Numbered from the stretch's first letter, positions 44,650 to 53,851 are shown. The stretch: DNA of 64,000 nt from Asanoa hainanensis (GCF_900188485.1 NZ_FZPH01000003.1:62001-126000); one strand, 5' to 3'. The notes: a model not told the origin generated them from the letters alone. Made by a program: numbers and translations.

Positions 44650-45623
44650 CGCGCTGCCACCGAGGTCGGTGTGCCGGCCATCGCCAGGATCGCGTCCTCC
44701 AGCGTCGGCGGGTTGACCTCCAGCCGGACGATCGCGCCTCCGGCCCGGACCACCGCGGTGGCCAGCTCGCCGGCCAGGTCCTCGGGGCTGCGCAGCAGGA
44801 AGGTCGGCCGTTCCTCCGTGTCGACGCCGACCTCGAACTCGGCGCCGAGCGCCGCGACGGCCGCGCTGACCGCCGGCGCGTGCTCGGCCAGGGTCAGCTC
44901 CACCGTGTGCGGCAGGCGGGTGCCGGCGGTCAGCGCGGTCGGGCTGCCCTCGGCGACCAGCCGGCCGTGGTCGACCACGTAGACGTGCCCGCACAGCTGC
45001 TCGACCTCGGCCAGGTAGTGCGAGGTGAGCAGCACGCCGACGCCGTCGCGGGCCAGGTTCGCGACCACCGCGCGCAGGTCCCGCGCGATCGGCGCGTCCA
45101 GGCCCAGGGTCGGCTCGTCGAGCAGCAGGTACGCGGGGGCGTTGATCAGGCCGCGGGCGATGCTCAGCCGCTGCCGCATGCCGCGCGAGTACCGCTCGAC
45201 GAGCGTGCCGGCCGCGTCCGTCAGCCCGACCAGCTCCAGCAGCTCGTCGATCCTGGTGCCCAGCACGGCGCGGGGCACGTCGTAGAGCTGGCCGAAGTAC
45301 CAGAGGTTCTCGCGGCCGGTCAGCCGCGCGTACACCATGCGCTCGCCACCGGCGATCAGGTTGATCCGGCGCCGGATCTCGCGGGCGTGGTCGACGACGT
45401 CCAGACCGTCCACGGTGACCGATCCGGAGGTGGGGCGCAGCAGGGTCGCGAGCACCTTGATGGTGGTGGTCTTGCCCGCGCCGTTGAGCCCGAGCAGGCC
45501 GGTCACCGCGCCGGGCGGGATCGACAGCGAAAGCCCGTCGACCGCGTCGGTCGCGGGGCCGGCCGGCCGGAACAGCTTGCGCTGCGCGGGAAAGCTCTTC
45601 CGCAGCTCGTGCGTCACGATCAC
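44646..45623 (-). CDS. ABC exporter ATPase, DrrA-like
   Basis: The product is 325 aa. Walker A is GLNGAGKTT, the signature YSRGMRQR, Walker B LLLDEPTLGLD and the switch His in TSHYLAEV. An N-terminal extension (LRKSFPAQRKLFRPAG) and a C-terminal domain of about 90 residues are typical of DrrA/NatA-type drug-export ATPases. It begins by overlapping the first permease's stop (45620-45623). Confidence 0.92.
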   Translation of the reverse strand: MIVTHELRKSFPAQRKLFRPAGPATDAVDGLSLSIPPGAVTGLLGLNGAGKTTTIKVLATLLRPTSGSVTVDGLDVVDHAREIRRRINLIAGGERMVYARLTGRENLWYFGQLYDVPRAVLGTRIDELLELVGLTDAAGTLVERYSRGMRQRLSIARGLINAPAYLLLDEPTLGLDAPIARDLRAVVANLARDGVGVLLTSHYLAEVEQLCGHVYVVDHGRLVAEGSPTALTAGTRLPHTVELTLAEHAPAVSAAVAALGAEFEVGVDTEERPTFLLRSPEDLAGELATAVVRAGGAIVRLEVNPPTLEDAILAMAGTPTSVAAR

Positions 45624-46429
45624 GCTGATCCTCCACGTTGGATTGCGATGCGTTCGGCGGGCCCGAGCAGGCGGAGCCCGACGGCGAGGTAGGCGAGGCC
45701 CAGGGCCAGGCAGAGCAACAGGTCCGGCGCGGCGACCGACAGCGGCGCGTGGTCGAGGGTCGCCGCGCGCAGGGCCCGCAGCGCGGAGGTGACCGGCAGG
45801 GCCTCACCGAGCCAGCGGAGCGGGTCGGGCAGGTACGCGGGCGGGAACGTGAAGCCGCACAGCAGGCCCATGGCGACGAACAGCGTGTTCTGCGTGATGT
45901 GCGCCTCGCCGACACTGATCATGATGGCGCTCAGCGGCACGGAGATCCCGAAGACCGCGACGGAGGCCGCCACGAACGCGGCGAGCAGGGTGACCGGGTC
46001 GGGCGCCGGCAGGCGTACCCCGATCATGATCGCGAAGGCCAGCATCACGACGACCTCGACCACCGTCGTGGTGAGGGCTTGCAGACCCACGCCGACCAGG
46101 TACGGGAGCCGCCGGGCGGGGGCCAGCACCTGGCTCTCCAGGGTGCCCTCGCGCTGTTCCGTGATCTGCGCCTTGGCCACCCAGAGCACCATCCGGACGG
46201 TGAACATCGAGGCGGCGGCACCGACGGTGACGTAGCCGAGGTAGTCGGCCGTGCCGGCGGCGGCCGCGAAACCGCCGCCGGCCCGGCCACCCCCGATCGC
46301 GTGGAAGGCGAGATAGGCGAGGCCGACCGTGAGGATCCCGGTGGCCAGCGTGCCGACGAAGTAGGTCCATTGGTACGCCCGCATGGTGACCAGCCAGTTA
46401 CGCCGCAGCGTCGGCAGGGCGGTGGCCAA
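45620..46429 (-). CDS. ABC-2 type exporter permease (first gene of operon)
   Basis: The product is 269 aa with six helices. TEQREGTLESQVLAPARRLPYLVG is the coupling block of ABC-2 permeases. The ribosome site TAGGAGGAA before the ATG overlaps the first AACTTAG half-site of the operator at 46438-46482, so a bound repressor could block this operon directly. It is the first gene of a three-gene exporter operon with 4-bp overlaps throughout. Confidence 0.9.
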   Translation of the reverse strand: MATALPTLRRNWLVTMRAYQWTYFVGTLATGILTVGLAYLAFHAIGGGRAGGGFAAAAGTADYLGYVTVGAAASMFTVRMVLWVAKAQITEQREGTLESQVLAPARRLPYLVGVGLQALTTTVVEVVVMLAFAIMIGVRLPAPDPVTLLAAFVAASVAVFGISVPLSAIMISVGEAHITQNTLFVAMGLLCGFTFPPAYLPDPLRWLGEALPVTSALRALRAATLDHAPLSVAAPDLLLCLALGLAYLAVGLRLLGPAERIAIQRGGSA

Positions 46430-46437
46430 GGTTCCTC

Positions 46438-46482
46438 CTAAGTTTTAATGTGGAACTTAGTCAGTTTCACTTGGGAACTTAG
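46438..46482. promoter_or_regulatory. Three AACTTAG half-sites: probable operator of the HxlR-peroxiredoxin regulator
   Basis: The heptamer AACTTAG occurs on the minus strand (46444-46438) and on the plus strand at 46454-46460 and 46476-46482. The first two form an inverted repeat with a 9-base spacer. The last two are direct repeats 22 bases apart (about two helical turns), each within GGAACTTAGT. The AT-richness stands out locally. The cluster lies between divergent regulator and exporter genes. Confidence 0.75.
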
Positions 46483-46529
46483 TGGCTGGCGCTCAAGATG
46501 TACAGGTCTGGTGTGCGAGGGAGGCTGCG

Positions 46530-47396
46530 GTGACCGCTCGGGTACGTGCCGTCGACGAGGCGTGCGGCATCGCGCAGGCCGCCTCGATCATGGGCGACTG
46601 GTGGAACCTGCTGGTGCTGCGCGAGGTAGCGCGGGGCCACCACCGCTTCGACGAGCTCGTCGCGGAGCTGGCGGTGTCCCGCCGCGTGCTGACCGAGCGG
46701 CTGGGCCACCTGGTCGAGCACGGAGTGCTGTCCCGGCTGCCCTACCAGGACCGCCCGGCCCGTTACGAGTACCGGCTCACCGCACGCGGCGAGGCGTTCC
46801 TGCCCGTGCTGGTCGGCATGCAGGACTGGGCCGACCGCTGGCTGCTCGGTGACGGCACGCTGACCGCGACCGCGCCGCCGGCGGGTGCCGAGCACGACCG
46901 GGTCCGTTCGTTGCTGGGCACCCGGGTGCCGCCGCTGTCGCTGCCGTCGTCGACCGGAGCGGAGCGCGACGTGCTCGACCCGGCCCCGACCGTGCTGTTC
47001 GCGTATCCCGCGACCGGCAGCCCGAACCCCCTGCCGGCGGGCTGGGACACAATCGCCGGCACCATCGGCTGCACCCTGGAGAACCGGCTGTTCCGTGACC
47101 GGCTGCCGGCCTTCCGGGCGGCGGGCGTCGCCGTGCACGGCGTGAGCACCCAGCGTCCCGAGGAGCAGGCCACGTTCGCGGCCGAGGAAGGGATCCCGTT
47201 CCCCTTGCTGTCCGATGTGGACCTGGCTTTGACGGCGGCGCTGCGGTTGCCGACGGTGCGGATCGCCCAGCAGCAGCGCCTCAAGCGGCTGGTGCTGGTC
47301 GCCGACCGCGACCGGGTGGTCCGCCACACGATCTTCCCGGTAACGGACATCCCGGCCGCGGTCGACGAAGTGCTCGCGGTTGGCCGCGAGCTATGA
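46530..47396 (+). CDS. HxlR-type winged-helix regulator fused to a peroxiredoxin-like domain
   Basis: The product is 288 aa from GTG 46530, which has GGGAGG 5 bases upstream; a GTG at 46482 lies inside the operator. Residues 1-108 are an HxlR domain (Cys12 in EACGIAQAASIMGDWWNLLVL, recognition block RFDELVAELAVSRRVLTERL, wing RPARYEYRLTARGEAF). Residues about 128-288 resemble an AhpC/BCP-type peroxiredoxin: TIGCTLENRLFRD with candidate peroxidatic Cys181, HGVSTQRPEEQATFAAEEGIPFPLLSD and DLALTAALRLPTVR. The fusion suggests a peroxide- or electrophile-sensing repressor, with the enzyme domain as sensor. It is divergent from an ABC exporter operon and overlaps the convergent MFS gene by 6 bp. 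Confidence 0.85.
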   Translation: MTARVRAVDEACGIAQAASIMGDWWNLLVLREVARGHHRFDELVAELAVSRRVLTERLGHLVEHGVLSRLPYQDRPARYEYRLTARGEAFLPVLVGMQDWADRWLLGDGTLTATAPPAGAEHDRVRSLLGTRVPPLSLPSSTGAERDVLDPAPTVLFAYPATGSPNPLPAGWDTIAGTIGCTLENRLFRDRLPAFRAAGVAVHGVSTQRPEEQATFAAEEGIPFPLLSDVDLALTAALRLPTVRIAQQQRLKRLVLVADRDRVVRHTIFPVTDIPAAVDEVLAVGREL

Positions 47397-48566
47397 GCGG
47401 GCGAACAGCACGGTAGAGACCAGGGCGAACCCGGCGGCGCCGGCGAACACCGCGCCCGGCGCGGCGTGATGCAGTGACCAGGCGAACGCCGCGCCGGCCA
47501 GCAGCGGCACCGTGGTTTCGGCGACGGCGGCGACGCCGGTCAGGGCGCCGTTGACCGTGCCCCGCTCGTCGGCCCCGGTCACCCGGGAGAGCCAGGACTG
47601 GCCGGCGGCCGCACCGACGGCGCCGAGCACGCCGACGGCCTGGAGCAGGTAGATCGTGGCCGGGCTGGACGCGAATGCGGTGCCGCCCAACGCCACCACG
47701 CCGCACAGGCTGCCCACGACGGCCGCCCGCCGGTCGCCGAGGCGGCCGACGATCCGGCCGACCGCCCGCGCCTGGAAGACGGCGCCGGCGACGGCGCCCG
47801 CCGACATCGTGACGCCGACCTGGACCGTGTTCCAGGCGAACTGGTGGACGACGAAGAACGTCCAGATCGCCTGGTGCGTCATCCGGGCGACGTCGGCGCA
47901 GAACCGGGCGAGCATCAGCCGGCCGAGCACGGGCCGGCGCGCGACAGCCGCGATCGCCGCGAACGGGCTGGCCGCACGCAGGCTCAGCGGCGTGGTCCGG
48001 TCGCCGGGCCGGGACTCCGGCAGGACCCACCAGCCGTACGCGACGTTGGCGAAGGCCAGGCCCGCCGCTGCCCAGAACGGCAGCCGCGGGTCGACGGCGC
48101 CGAGCAGACCGCCGATCACGGGCCCGGCGACGAAGCCGAGCCCGAACGCGGACCCGACCAGCGCGAAGGCGTGGGCGCGCCGGTCCGGCGGGGTGACGTC
48201 GGCGACGTACGCGTTGACGACCGTCGCGGTGCCACCGCAGGCGCCGGCGAGCGCGTGGCAGACCAGCAACAGCCCGACCGTCGGGGTGAGCGCGTGCCCG
48301 ACCCAGTCGAGCCCGAGGCAGGCCAGGGCGACGAGCAGCACAGGACGGCGGCCGTACCGGTCGGCGAGCCGACCGAGCAGCGGCGCTGTCACGAACTGCG
48401 CGAGGCCGAACATCGACCCGAGTAGCCCGGACCAGGCGACGGCGTCGGCCGACCGCCCCGTGAGGTCCAGCATCAGGGCGGGCACGATCGGCACGACGAT
48501 GCCCAGACCGAGCATGTCGACGAAGACGGTGACGAGCAGGAACGAGAGGGCAGGCGCCCGACGCAT
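47391..48566 (-). CDS. MFS transporter, TetA-like drug exporter
   Basis: The product is 391 aa with 12 predicted membrane helices. Motif A is GRLADRYGRRPVLL, between helices 2 and 3, and the first helix (VFVDMLGLGIVVPIVPAL) matches the TetA/MFS.1.2 group (drug:H+ antiporters). A second-half motif is GRLGDRRAAVVG. It is a single gene, convergent with the HxlR-peroxiredoxin gene by 6 bp. By family it should export a small hydrophobic drug or metabolite. The substrate is not known. Confidence 0.9.
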   Translation of the reverse strand: MRRAPALSFLLVTVFVDMLGLGIVVPIVPALMLDLTGRSADAVAWSGLLGSMFGLAQFVTAPLLGRLADRYGRRPVLLVALACLGLDWVGHALTPTVGLLLVCHALAGACGGTATVVNAYVADVTPPDRRAHAFALVGSAFGLGFVAGPVIGGLLGAVDPRLPFWAAAGLAFANVAYGWWVLPESRPGDRTTPLSLRAASPFAAIAAVARRPVLGRLMLARFCADVARMTHQAIWTFFVVHQFAWNTVQVGVTMSAGAVAGAVFQARAVGRIVGRLGDRRAAVVGSLCGVVALGGTAFASSPATIYLLQAVGVLGAVGAAAGQSWLSRVTGADERGTVNGALTGVAAVAETTVPLLAGAAFAWSLHHAAPGAVFAGAAGFALVSTVLFARS

Positions 48567-48635
48567 GAGGTACTCCCGGGTGGCGGAGGGTTGGCCCCCT
48601 GGCCCGAGGTACGGAGGATCAGATTATCGGTGCCG

Positions 48636-49409
48636 TCAAACGGTTTTCGGCGTCCAGACCATGGGCGTGGTCGTGGTGACCGCGCGTAGGCCCAGGCGCT
48701 GCAGGATCGGGCGGCTGTCGTCCGAGGCGTCGACCATCAGGTAGCGGATGCCGCGCTCGGTGGCGACCTGGGCCCGCCGCGCGACCAGCGCGCGGTAGAT
48801 GCCCTTGCGCCGCCACGGCGCGAGCGTCGAGCCACCCCAGAGTCCCGCGAACTCCGTGCCGGGGAAGATCGGCATCCAGGCGGCCGACACGACCTCGCCG
48901 GCGGCCTCGGCGACGAAGACGACCAGGTCGTCCGGCGCGGCCTCGATGCGGTCGCGGAGGTCGTCGGCCAGCGACGAGAGGTCGGTGCCCCAGACCGCGG
49001 TCTCCATGGCCGCGATCCGGCGCAGGTCCGCGAGGTCGCTCGTGAGCCGGATGGTCACCCCGTCGGGTGCCTCGCCGGCGCCGACCAGGTCCGTCGCCAG
49101 GCCGACCAGCACGGTCTCCTGGTCTTCAGGCACGAAGCCGGCCAGCCGGAGCCGGTCGACGAGGTCCGGCCGGTCGTGCCCGTAGGTCTTCCACTCCACC
49201 GTCTCGCCGCGGTCGCGGACCCGGGCGATCAACGCGTCCAGGTCCGCGACGCTGAGATCGTCCAGATCCTGGGCGAAGACCATCGAGCGGAACGGCGTCC
49301 GCGCCAGCAGGGCGGGGCCGTCCCACTCGGCGTTCCAGGACTTCGGCAAGCGGGCGGCGAGTGTGCCACGGACCTGTCGATCATGTTGGATCAGGAGTTC
49401 GTCAGTCAT
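48636..49409 (-). CDS. GNAT-family N-acetyltransferase
   Basis: The product is 257 aa, starting at ATG 49409; longer frames extend into the intergenic DNA. The C-terminal half holds the GNAT motif A, GGSTLAPWRRKGIYRALVARR, with GIRYLMVDASDDSRPILQRLGL as motif B. The N-terminal part (about 120 aa, LADLDALIARVRDRGETVEW-like) resembles a degenerate second GNAT unit. The substrate is unknown. It lies 69 bp from the MFS gene start and 44 bp from the glycosidase operon end, in the same direction as both. Confidence 0.87.
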   Translation of the reverse strand: MTDELLIQHDRQVRGTLAARLPKSWNAEWDGPALLARTPFRSMVFAQDLDDLSVADLDALIARVRDRGETVEWKTYGHDRPDLVDRLRLAGFVPEDQETVLVGLATDLVGAGEAPDGVTIRLTSDLADLRRIAAMETAVWGTDLSSLADDLRDRIEAAPDDLVVFVAEAAGEVVSAAWMPIFPGTEFAGLWGGSTLAPWRRKGIYRALVARRAQVATERGIRYLMVDASDDSRPILQRLGLRAVTTTTPMVWTPKTV

Positions 49410-49453
49410 CACGCCGGAGCATGCCAACGGTGCCCGAGCCCGGCAACCCGGTT

Positions 49454-50677
49454 TCAGCGGTTCCGGAACTCCGCGTTGAGCCGCTGCTGGAGGGCCACGT
49501 CCTGCCACATCGGGTGGTGCGGCGCCGCGTTGGAGCAGACCACCGTCCCCCACGCGCCCAGGTCCCGGGCGGTACGCACGGCGTGTGCGCAGATCTCCGC
49601 ACCGACCGGGCCTTCCTCGAAGTTCGCGTGCAGTGGCGTGTAGCCGACCCAGCCCTCACCGAACACCAGCGGGATGCCCCGCGCGGCGGCGTGGTCGGCC
49701 GCCACCTCGAGCCAGGTGTCCATCGTCTGCCGCATCGCGTGCCGGTGCTCGGCGTAGCGGTCGTACAGCCAGCGGTCCCATTTGTCAGGGTCGCACCAGT
49801 CGTGGGTGTAGATCTCGCGGTGCGGCACGATCGTCGCCTCGCTCTTCCACGACGCCGGCGGCCGCCAGTCCTCGAGCTTGGGCGCACCGTCGCGCAACAG
49901 CTCGAGGAAGGCCCGGTCCTGCGGAAAGGCTTTAGCCGTGTCGCGCAGCGCGAACTCCTCGTAGAGCTGGCCCAGCACCCCGTACACGTAGGGATGGAAG
50001 ACCGCGACGTCCATGTTGCGCGGCAGCCCGCGCATCTCGCCCACCGGCACGCGGGCGTAGTTGACGGTCACCGGCACCGCCGGGTGCCGCTGCTTGAACC
50101 GGTCGATCCCGAGCTCCAGCGAGTCGCGCAGACCCACCACGCCCTCGCCGGCGTGCAGCCCGCTGTACTGCACCTCGTTGTGCAGCTCGACGTACGCGAT
50201 CACGTCGTCGAGACCCGCCGCGCGCACGAAGTCGACCAGGTCGGCGTGGGCGTCGGCCAGAGCGACGGCACGCGAGGCGCGCGGCACCGCCTGCATCGCC
50301 CGGTGCCACGCGTCGTCGACCCCGAACGACGGGCTCTGCTGGTATTCCCAGCTCGACACGATGATCCGGCAGTCGTGCGCCTTGGCCTGCCGGAACAGCT
50401 CCAGCAGGTGGGCCCGGCCGTCGAGCGCGGGGCCGTCCGGCACGTCGTACCAGCGGGTGCGTTGCCCGAACTCGCCACCGAGCCCGGTGAACCGCAACGC
50501 CGAGGTGTCGAGCCCCGAGCCGAACAGCAGGTACGGCATCGCGCAGACGCGCACGGTGTCGTAACCCCGCTCGACGGCCTCCGCGAACGCCGAACCCAGG
50601 TCCGCGAACGGCTCGCCCGGCCCGGTGCGGGTGTACCAGGTGAAGTCCCACAACGAGATGGTCATCGGCGTCGTCAT
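49454..50677 (-). CDS. Clan GH-A glycoside hydrolase (cellulase-like), cytoplasmic
   Basis: The product is 407 aa; ATG 50677 overlaps the permease stop (ATGA). The fold is a TIM barrel with the clan GH-A catalytic pair: acid/base Glu168 in AYVELHNE and nucleophile Glu341 in PLVFGEGWVG. There is no signal peptide, so it acts inside the cell on an imported di- or oligosaccharide. Its place at the end of the sugar ABC operon and next to a galactonate dehydratase cluster suggests a galactoside or galactonate-containing substrate. I cannot assign the GH family number with confidence. Confidence 0.85.
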   Translation of the reverse strand: MTTPMTISLWDFTWYTRTGPGEPFADLGSAFAEAVERGYDTVRVCAMPYLLFGSGLDTSALRFTGLGGEFGQRTRWYDVPDGPALDGRAHLLELFRQAKAHDCRIIVSSWEYQQSPSFGVDDAWHRAMQAVPRASRAVALADAHADLVDFVRAAGLDDVIAYVELHNEVQYSGLHAGEGVVGLRDSLELGIDRFKQRHPAVPVTVNYARVPVGEMRGLPRNMDVAVFHPYVYGVLGQLYEEFALRDTAKAFPQDRAFLELLRDGAPKLEDWRPPASWKSEATIVPHREIYTHDWCDPDKWDRWLYDRYAEHRHAMRQTMDTWLEVAADHAAARGIPLVFGEGWVGYTPLHANFEEGPVGAEICAHAVRTARDLGAWGTVVCSNAAPHHPMWQDVALQQRLNAEFRNR

Positions 50678-51510
50678 TTGTTGGATCCCATCAGCAGGCC
50701 CGAGACGAAGTGGCGCTGGAAGGCGAAGAACACGATGGCGGTGGGCACCGCCGCGATCACCGAGGCGGCCGCGACCACGTTCCAGTTGCTGACGTACCCA
50801 CCCTGGAGGTTGAGCAGCGCGGCGGTGACCGGCAGCTTGGCCTCGGTGCGCAACACGGTGATCGCCCAGATCAGGTCGTTGAAGATCCAGGTCGTGGCCA
50901 GCGCGCCGAGGGCCGCCAGCGACGGCCGGCACAGCGGCATGATGATCCGCGCGTAGATCTGCACCGGGCCCGCGCCGTCGATCCGCGCCGCCTCGGTCAG
51001 CTCACCCGGGATCGACCGCATGAAGCCGTGCAGCACGAAGGTGTAGAAGCCGAGACCGAAGCCCACGTGGATCGTGACCAACGCGAACAGCGTGTCGTAG
51101 ATGCCCAGCGACTCCATCACCCGCGACACCGGGATCAGCAGGATCTGGGGCGGCAGCAGGTTGCCGGCCAGCATCGTGAGCAGGATCGCCCGCCGGCCGG
51201 GGATGTTGAACCGGGCGAGCGCGTACGCCGCCCAGGACGCGAGCAGCAGGCTGAGGATCACGGCTGGGACGGTCACCTGAACACTCGTCCACAGTGCCCG
51301 GCCCATCGTGCCCCGGCCGAGGGCCTCGCGGAAGCCTTCGAGGCCGAACGAGACCGGCCAGGCGGCCGTGCCGTTGGCGGCGATGTCGTCGAACGACCGG
51401 AACGCCAGGACGACGACGAACACCATGGGCGCCACCCAGAGCAGGGTGAGCGGCGCCATGACGGCGTGGAAAACCCAGCCACGACGGCGTTTGAGGGTCG
51501 CGGTGGACAT
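50674..51510 (-). CDS. Carbohydrate ABC transporter permease (MalG-like)
   Basis: This 278-aa CUT1-family permease has six helices. The EAA-loop region is ELTEAARIDGAGPVQIYARIIMPLCRPSL. The start codon at 51510 shares a base with the preceding permease's stop (TGATG). It works with the MalF-like permease and the binding protein upstream. No cognate ATPase gene is in the cluster, as is common in actinomycetes, where a shared MsiK-type ATPase serves several importers. Confidence 0.92.
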   Translation of the reverse strand: MSTATLKRRRGWVFHAVMAPLTLLWVAPMVFVVVLAFRSFDDIAANGTAAWPVSFGLEGFREALGRGTMGRALWTSVQVTVPAVILSLLLASWAAYALARFNIPGRRAILLTMLAGNLLPPQILLIPVSRVMESLGIYDTLFALVTIHVGFGLGFYTFVLHGFMRSIPGELTEAARIDGAGPVQIYARIIMPLCRPSLAALGALATTWIFNDLIWAITVLRTEAKLPVTAALLNLQGGYVSNWNVVAAASVIAAVPTAIVFFAFQRHFVSGLLMGSNK

Positions 51511-52418
51511 CAGGCGATCTCCTCCTTGGTGGCCCGGACCAGGTACGTGATGATGAAGATCAGTGCGAGCACGAAGATCACCACGGCGATCGCCGACGCG
51601 TAGCCCAGGTTCAGGAACGTGAAGCCCTGCTGGAACATGTACGTGCTGAGCAGCTCGGACGAGTGGTAGGGCCCGCCCTGGGTCATCGCCCAGACGATGT
51701 CGAAGGTACGCAGCGAGTCGATCACGGTGACCGCGAACACCACCGTGTTGACGCCGCGCAGCTGCGGCCAGGTGACGAAGCGGAACCGTTGCCACGCACC
51801 GGCGCCGTCGACCGCGGACGCGTCGTCCAGCGTCGGGTCGGTGCTCTTCAGCCCGGCCAGGTAGAGCACCATCACGTAGCCGACCTGGCGCCAGACCGCG
51901 GCGATCAGCACCGCGTAGAGCGCGGTGTCCGGGTCGGCCAGCCACTGCCGCTCGACGCTTTCGAGGCCGATAGCGCCGAGCAGCGTGTTGATGGTGCCGT
52001 CCGGCTGGTACTGCACCCGCCAGAACAGGCCGGTCACCGCGAGCGAGAACACCATCGGCAGGTAGATCGCGCTGCGGTAGAGGCCGACGCCGCGGCGGGG
52101 GCGGTTGAGCGCCACAGCGAGTGCCAGCCCGCCCACGACCGAGAGCCCGCCGAAGCCGACCGCCCAGATGACGTTGTTCCACAGGGCGCCGCGGAAGATC
52201 TCGTCGGAGAACAGGTTCTTGAAGTTGTCGAGCCCGACGGGCTGGGCAGCGCCCAGCCCGTTCCACTCGGTCAACGACAGGTAGAAGCTGTTGACCGCCG
52301 GCCAGAACACCATGCCGACCTCGACCGCGGCTGGGATCAGCAGGAAGAACCAGATCACCTTGGGTACGGCGCGCAGGCCCGTGCGCCTGCGCCGTGGTGG
52401 TGCCGCCACCGAGGTCAC
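51510..52418 (-). CDS. Carbohydrate ABC transporter permease (MalF-like)
   Basis: The product is 302 aa from GTG 52418, which overlaps the binding-protein stop (GTGA). An Arg-rich cytoplasmic N-terminus is followed by six helices. The EAA-type loop DPTLDDASAVDGAGAWQRFRFVTWPQL is clear. It is the second gene of the importer operon: binding protein, permease, permease, glycosidase. Confidence 0.92.
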   Translation of the reverse strand: MTSVAAPPRRRRTGLRAVPKVIWFFLLIPAAVEVGMVFWPAVNSFYLSLTEWNGLGAAQPVGLDNFKNLFSDEIFRGALWNNVIWAVGFGGLSVVGGLALAVALNRPRRGVGLYRSAIYLPMVFSLAVTGLFWRVQYQPDGTINTLLGAIGLESVERQWLADPDTALYAVLIAAVWRQVGYVMVLYLAGLKSTDPTLDDASAVDGAGAWQRFRFVTWPQLRGVNTVVFAVTVIDSLRTFDIVWAMTQGGPYHSSELLSTYMFQQGFTFLNLGYASAIAVVIFVLALIFIITYLVRATKEEIA

Positions 52419-53692
52419 GACCCGAGGACCTTCTTCGCGGACTCCTGCCATTCAGCCAGGATCTTGTTGACGTCGCCGGGCTTGTCCAGGAACTTGGTCA
52501 GCGCGGTGTCGGCCGTGGTCTGCAGCTCGTCGCTGGAGTCCCGGTTGAAGAACTGGGTGATCGCCTTGCTCTCGTTGAGCAGCTTGATGCCCTTCTGCAC
52601 CAGCGGTGCGAAGGTGCTCGTGTCGACCGCCTGCGACGTGGGCAGGTTCGACGACTTGGCGAGCTGGATGAACTGCTGCTGGGCCGGCGCCGACGCCAGG
52701 TACGACAGCAGCTCCTTGGCACCCGCGGTGTTCTTCGACTTGGCGCTGGCGAAGTAGCCGTCCGTGGGGGCCTCCTCGGCGACCGGCACGCTCGGGTCGA
52801 TGATCGGCACCCGGAAGAAGTCGAGGTCGTCGACGGCATCGCTCGGCACGCCGGAGGTGATGAACGCGCCGATCAGGTTCATGCCGGCCTTCTTCGAGGT
52901 CAGCGGGGTGACCGCGTCCTGCCACGAGTACGACCGGCCCTTGGGGTCGATGTACTCGACGAGCTGGCGGTAGTGGTCCATGACGGTCTTGACCTCGGGG
53001 CCGTCGAAGGAGTGCTTGCCGGCCAGCAGCTCGCGGTGGAACTCGGCGCCGTTGATCCGCAGGTTCAGGTAGTCGAACCAGCCCGAGGCGACCCACGGGG
53101 TCGACCCGGTGCCCATGCTGATCGGCGCGACGCCCTTGCTCTTGATGGTCTTGCAGACCGCGATGAACTCGTCCCAGGTGGTCGGGACCTGCACGCCCCA
53201 CTCCTGGAACGCGGACTTCCGGTAGAAGACGCCCCACCAGTAGTAGTTGGTGGGCACGAAGATCTGCTTGCCGTCCGCAGTGGACAGTTCCTTGAGCGCG
53301 GGCGAGAAGTTGGCGCACGCCCCGCTGCCGGTCCACAGGTCGGACACGTCGAGCAGGAAGCCCTTGCTGGCGTAGTCCCGGGCCACCGAGCCGGCGTACC
53401 AGGTCAGCACGTCCGGCGGGTTGCCCGAGTTGAGGTAGGTGGGCAGCTGCGCCCGGAACGTCTCGATCGCGATGGTGTTCAGGGTGACCGGGGTCTTCCC
53501 GTAGCCCTCGACCACCTTGGTCAGCGCGGCCTTGGGATCGGGGTCGGAAAGCGAAGACTGCAAGGTCAGCGTCGAAGAGGCGGCACCGGCACTGTCGTCA
53601 CTGCCGGTAGCGCAAGCACCGAGAAGCGAAGCAGCACCGATACCGCCGATCCCGGCGAGGAACCCGCGGCGACTGAAGGGTGCAGAACTCAT
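52415..53692 (-). CDS. Carbohydrate ABC transporter substrate-binding lipoprotein
   Basis: The product is 425 aa. The N-terminus combines a twin-arginine-like SRRGFLAG with lipobox LGAC (Cys27). The mature protein has the CUT1 extracellular solute-binding fold (TLQSSLSDPDPKAALTKVVEGY, then AQLPTYLNSGNPPDVLTWYAG and YWWGVFYRKSAFQEWGV with stacking aromatic residues). It captures the sugar for the two permeases. It is the first gene of the minus-strand operon and is divergent from the SDR-GntR-dgoD operon. Confidence 0.92.
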   Translation of the reverse strand: MSSAPFSRRGFLAGIGGIGAASLLGACATGSDDSAGAASSTLTLQSSLSDPDPKAALTKVVEGYGKTPVTLNTIAIETFRAQLPTYLNSGNPPDVLTWYAGSVARDYASKGFLLDVSDLWTGSGACANFSPALKELSTADGKQIFVPTNYYWWGVFYRKSAFQEWGVQVPTTWDEFIAVCKTIKSKGVAPISMGTGSTPWVASGWFDYLNLRINGAEFHRELLAGKHSFDGPEVKTVMDHYRQLVEYIDPKGRSYSWQDAVTPLTSKKAGMNLIGAFITSGVPSDAVDDLDFFRVPIIDPSVPVAEEAPTDGYFASAKSKNTAGAKELLSYLASAPAQQQFIQLAKSSNLPTSQAVDTSTFAPLVQKGIKLLNESKAITQFFNRDSSDELQTTADTALTKFLDKPGDVNKILAEWQESAKKVLGS

Positions 53693-53807
53693 GCGAAGCC
53701 TCCGTACTTTCTAAGGCGCCTGGACCTTCGGTCGGCGCAGTGCAAAGGGGAAACGGGGGAGTCGTGTTTCCAAGAGGTTGCAACACAGTCAATGGCCTGT
53801 CAACATA

Positions 53808-53826
53808 TCTTCGTAATTAATGAAGA
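53808..53826. promoter_or_regulatory. Candidate GntR operator in an AT-rich divergent region
   Basis: TCTTC (53808-53812) and GAAGA (53822-53826) are inverted around the AT-only-like spacer GTAATTAAT. The site is in the 159-bp region between the importer operon and the SDR-GntR-dgoD operon, an AT-rich island in GC-rich DNA. GTTGCAAC (53777-53784) nearby is also palindromic. The GntR regulator encoded downstream is the likely binder. Confidence 0.5.
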
Positions 53827-53851
53827 CTTCGTGACCAAGGGGGTTTGGCGC

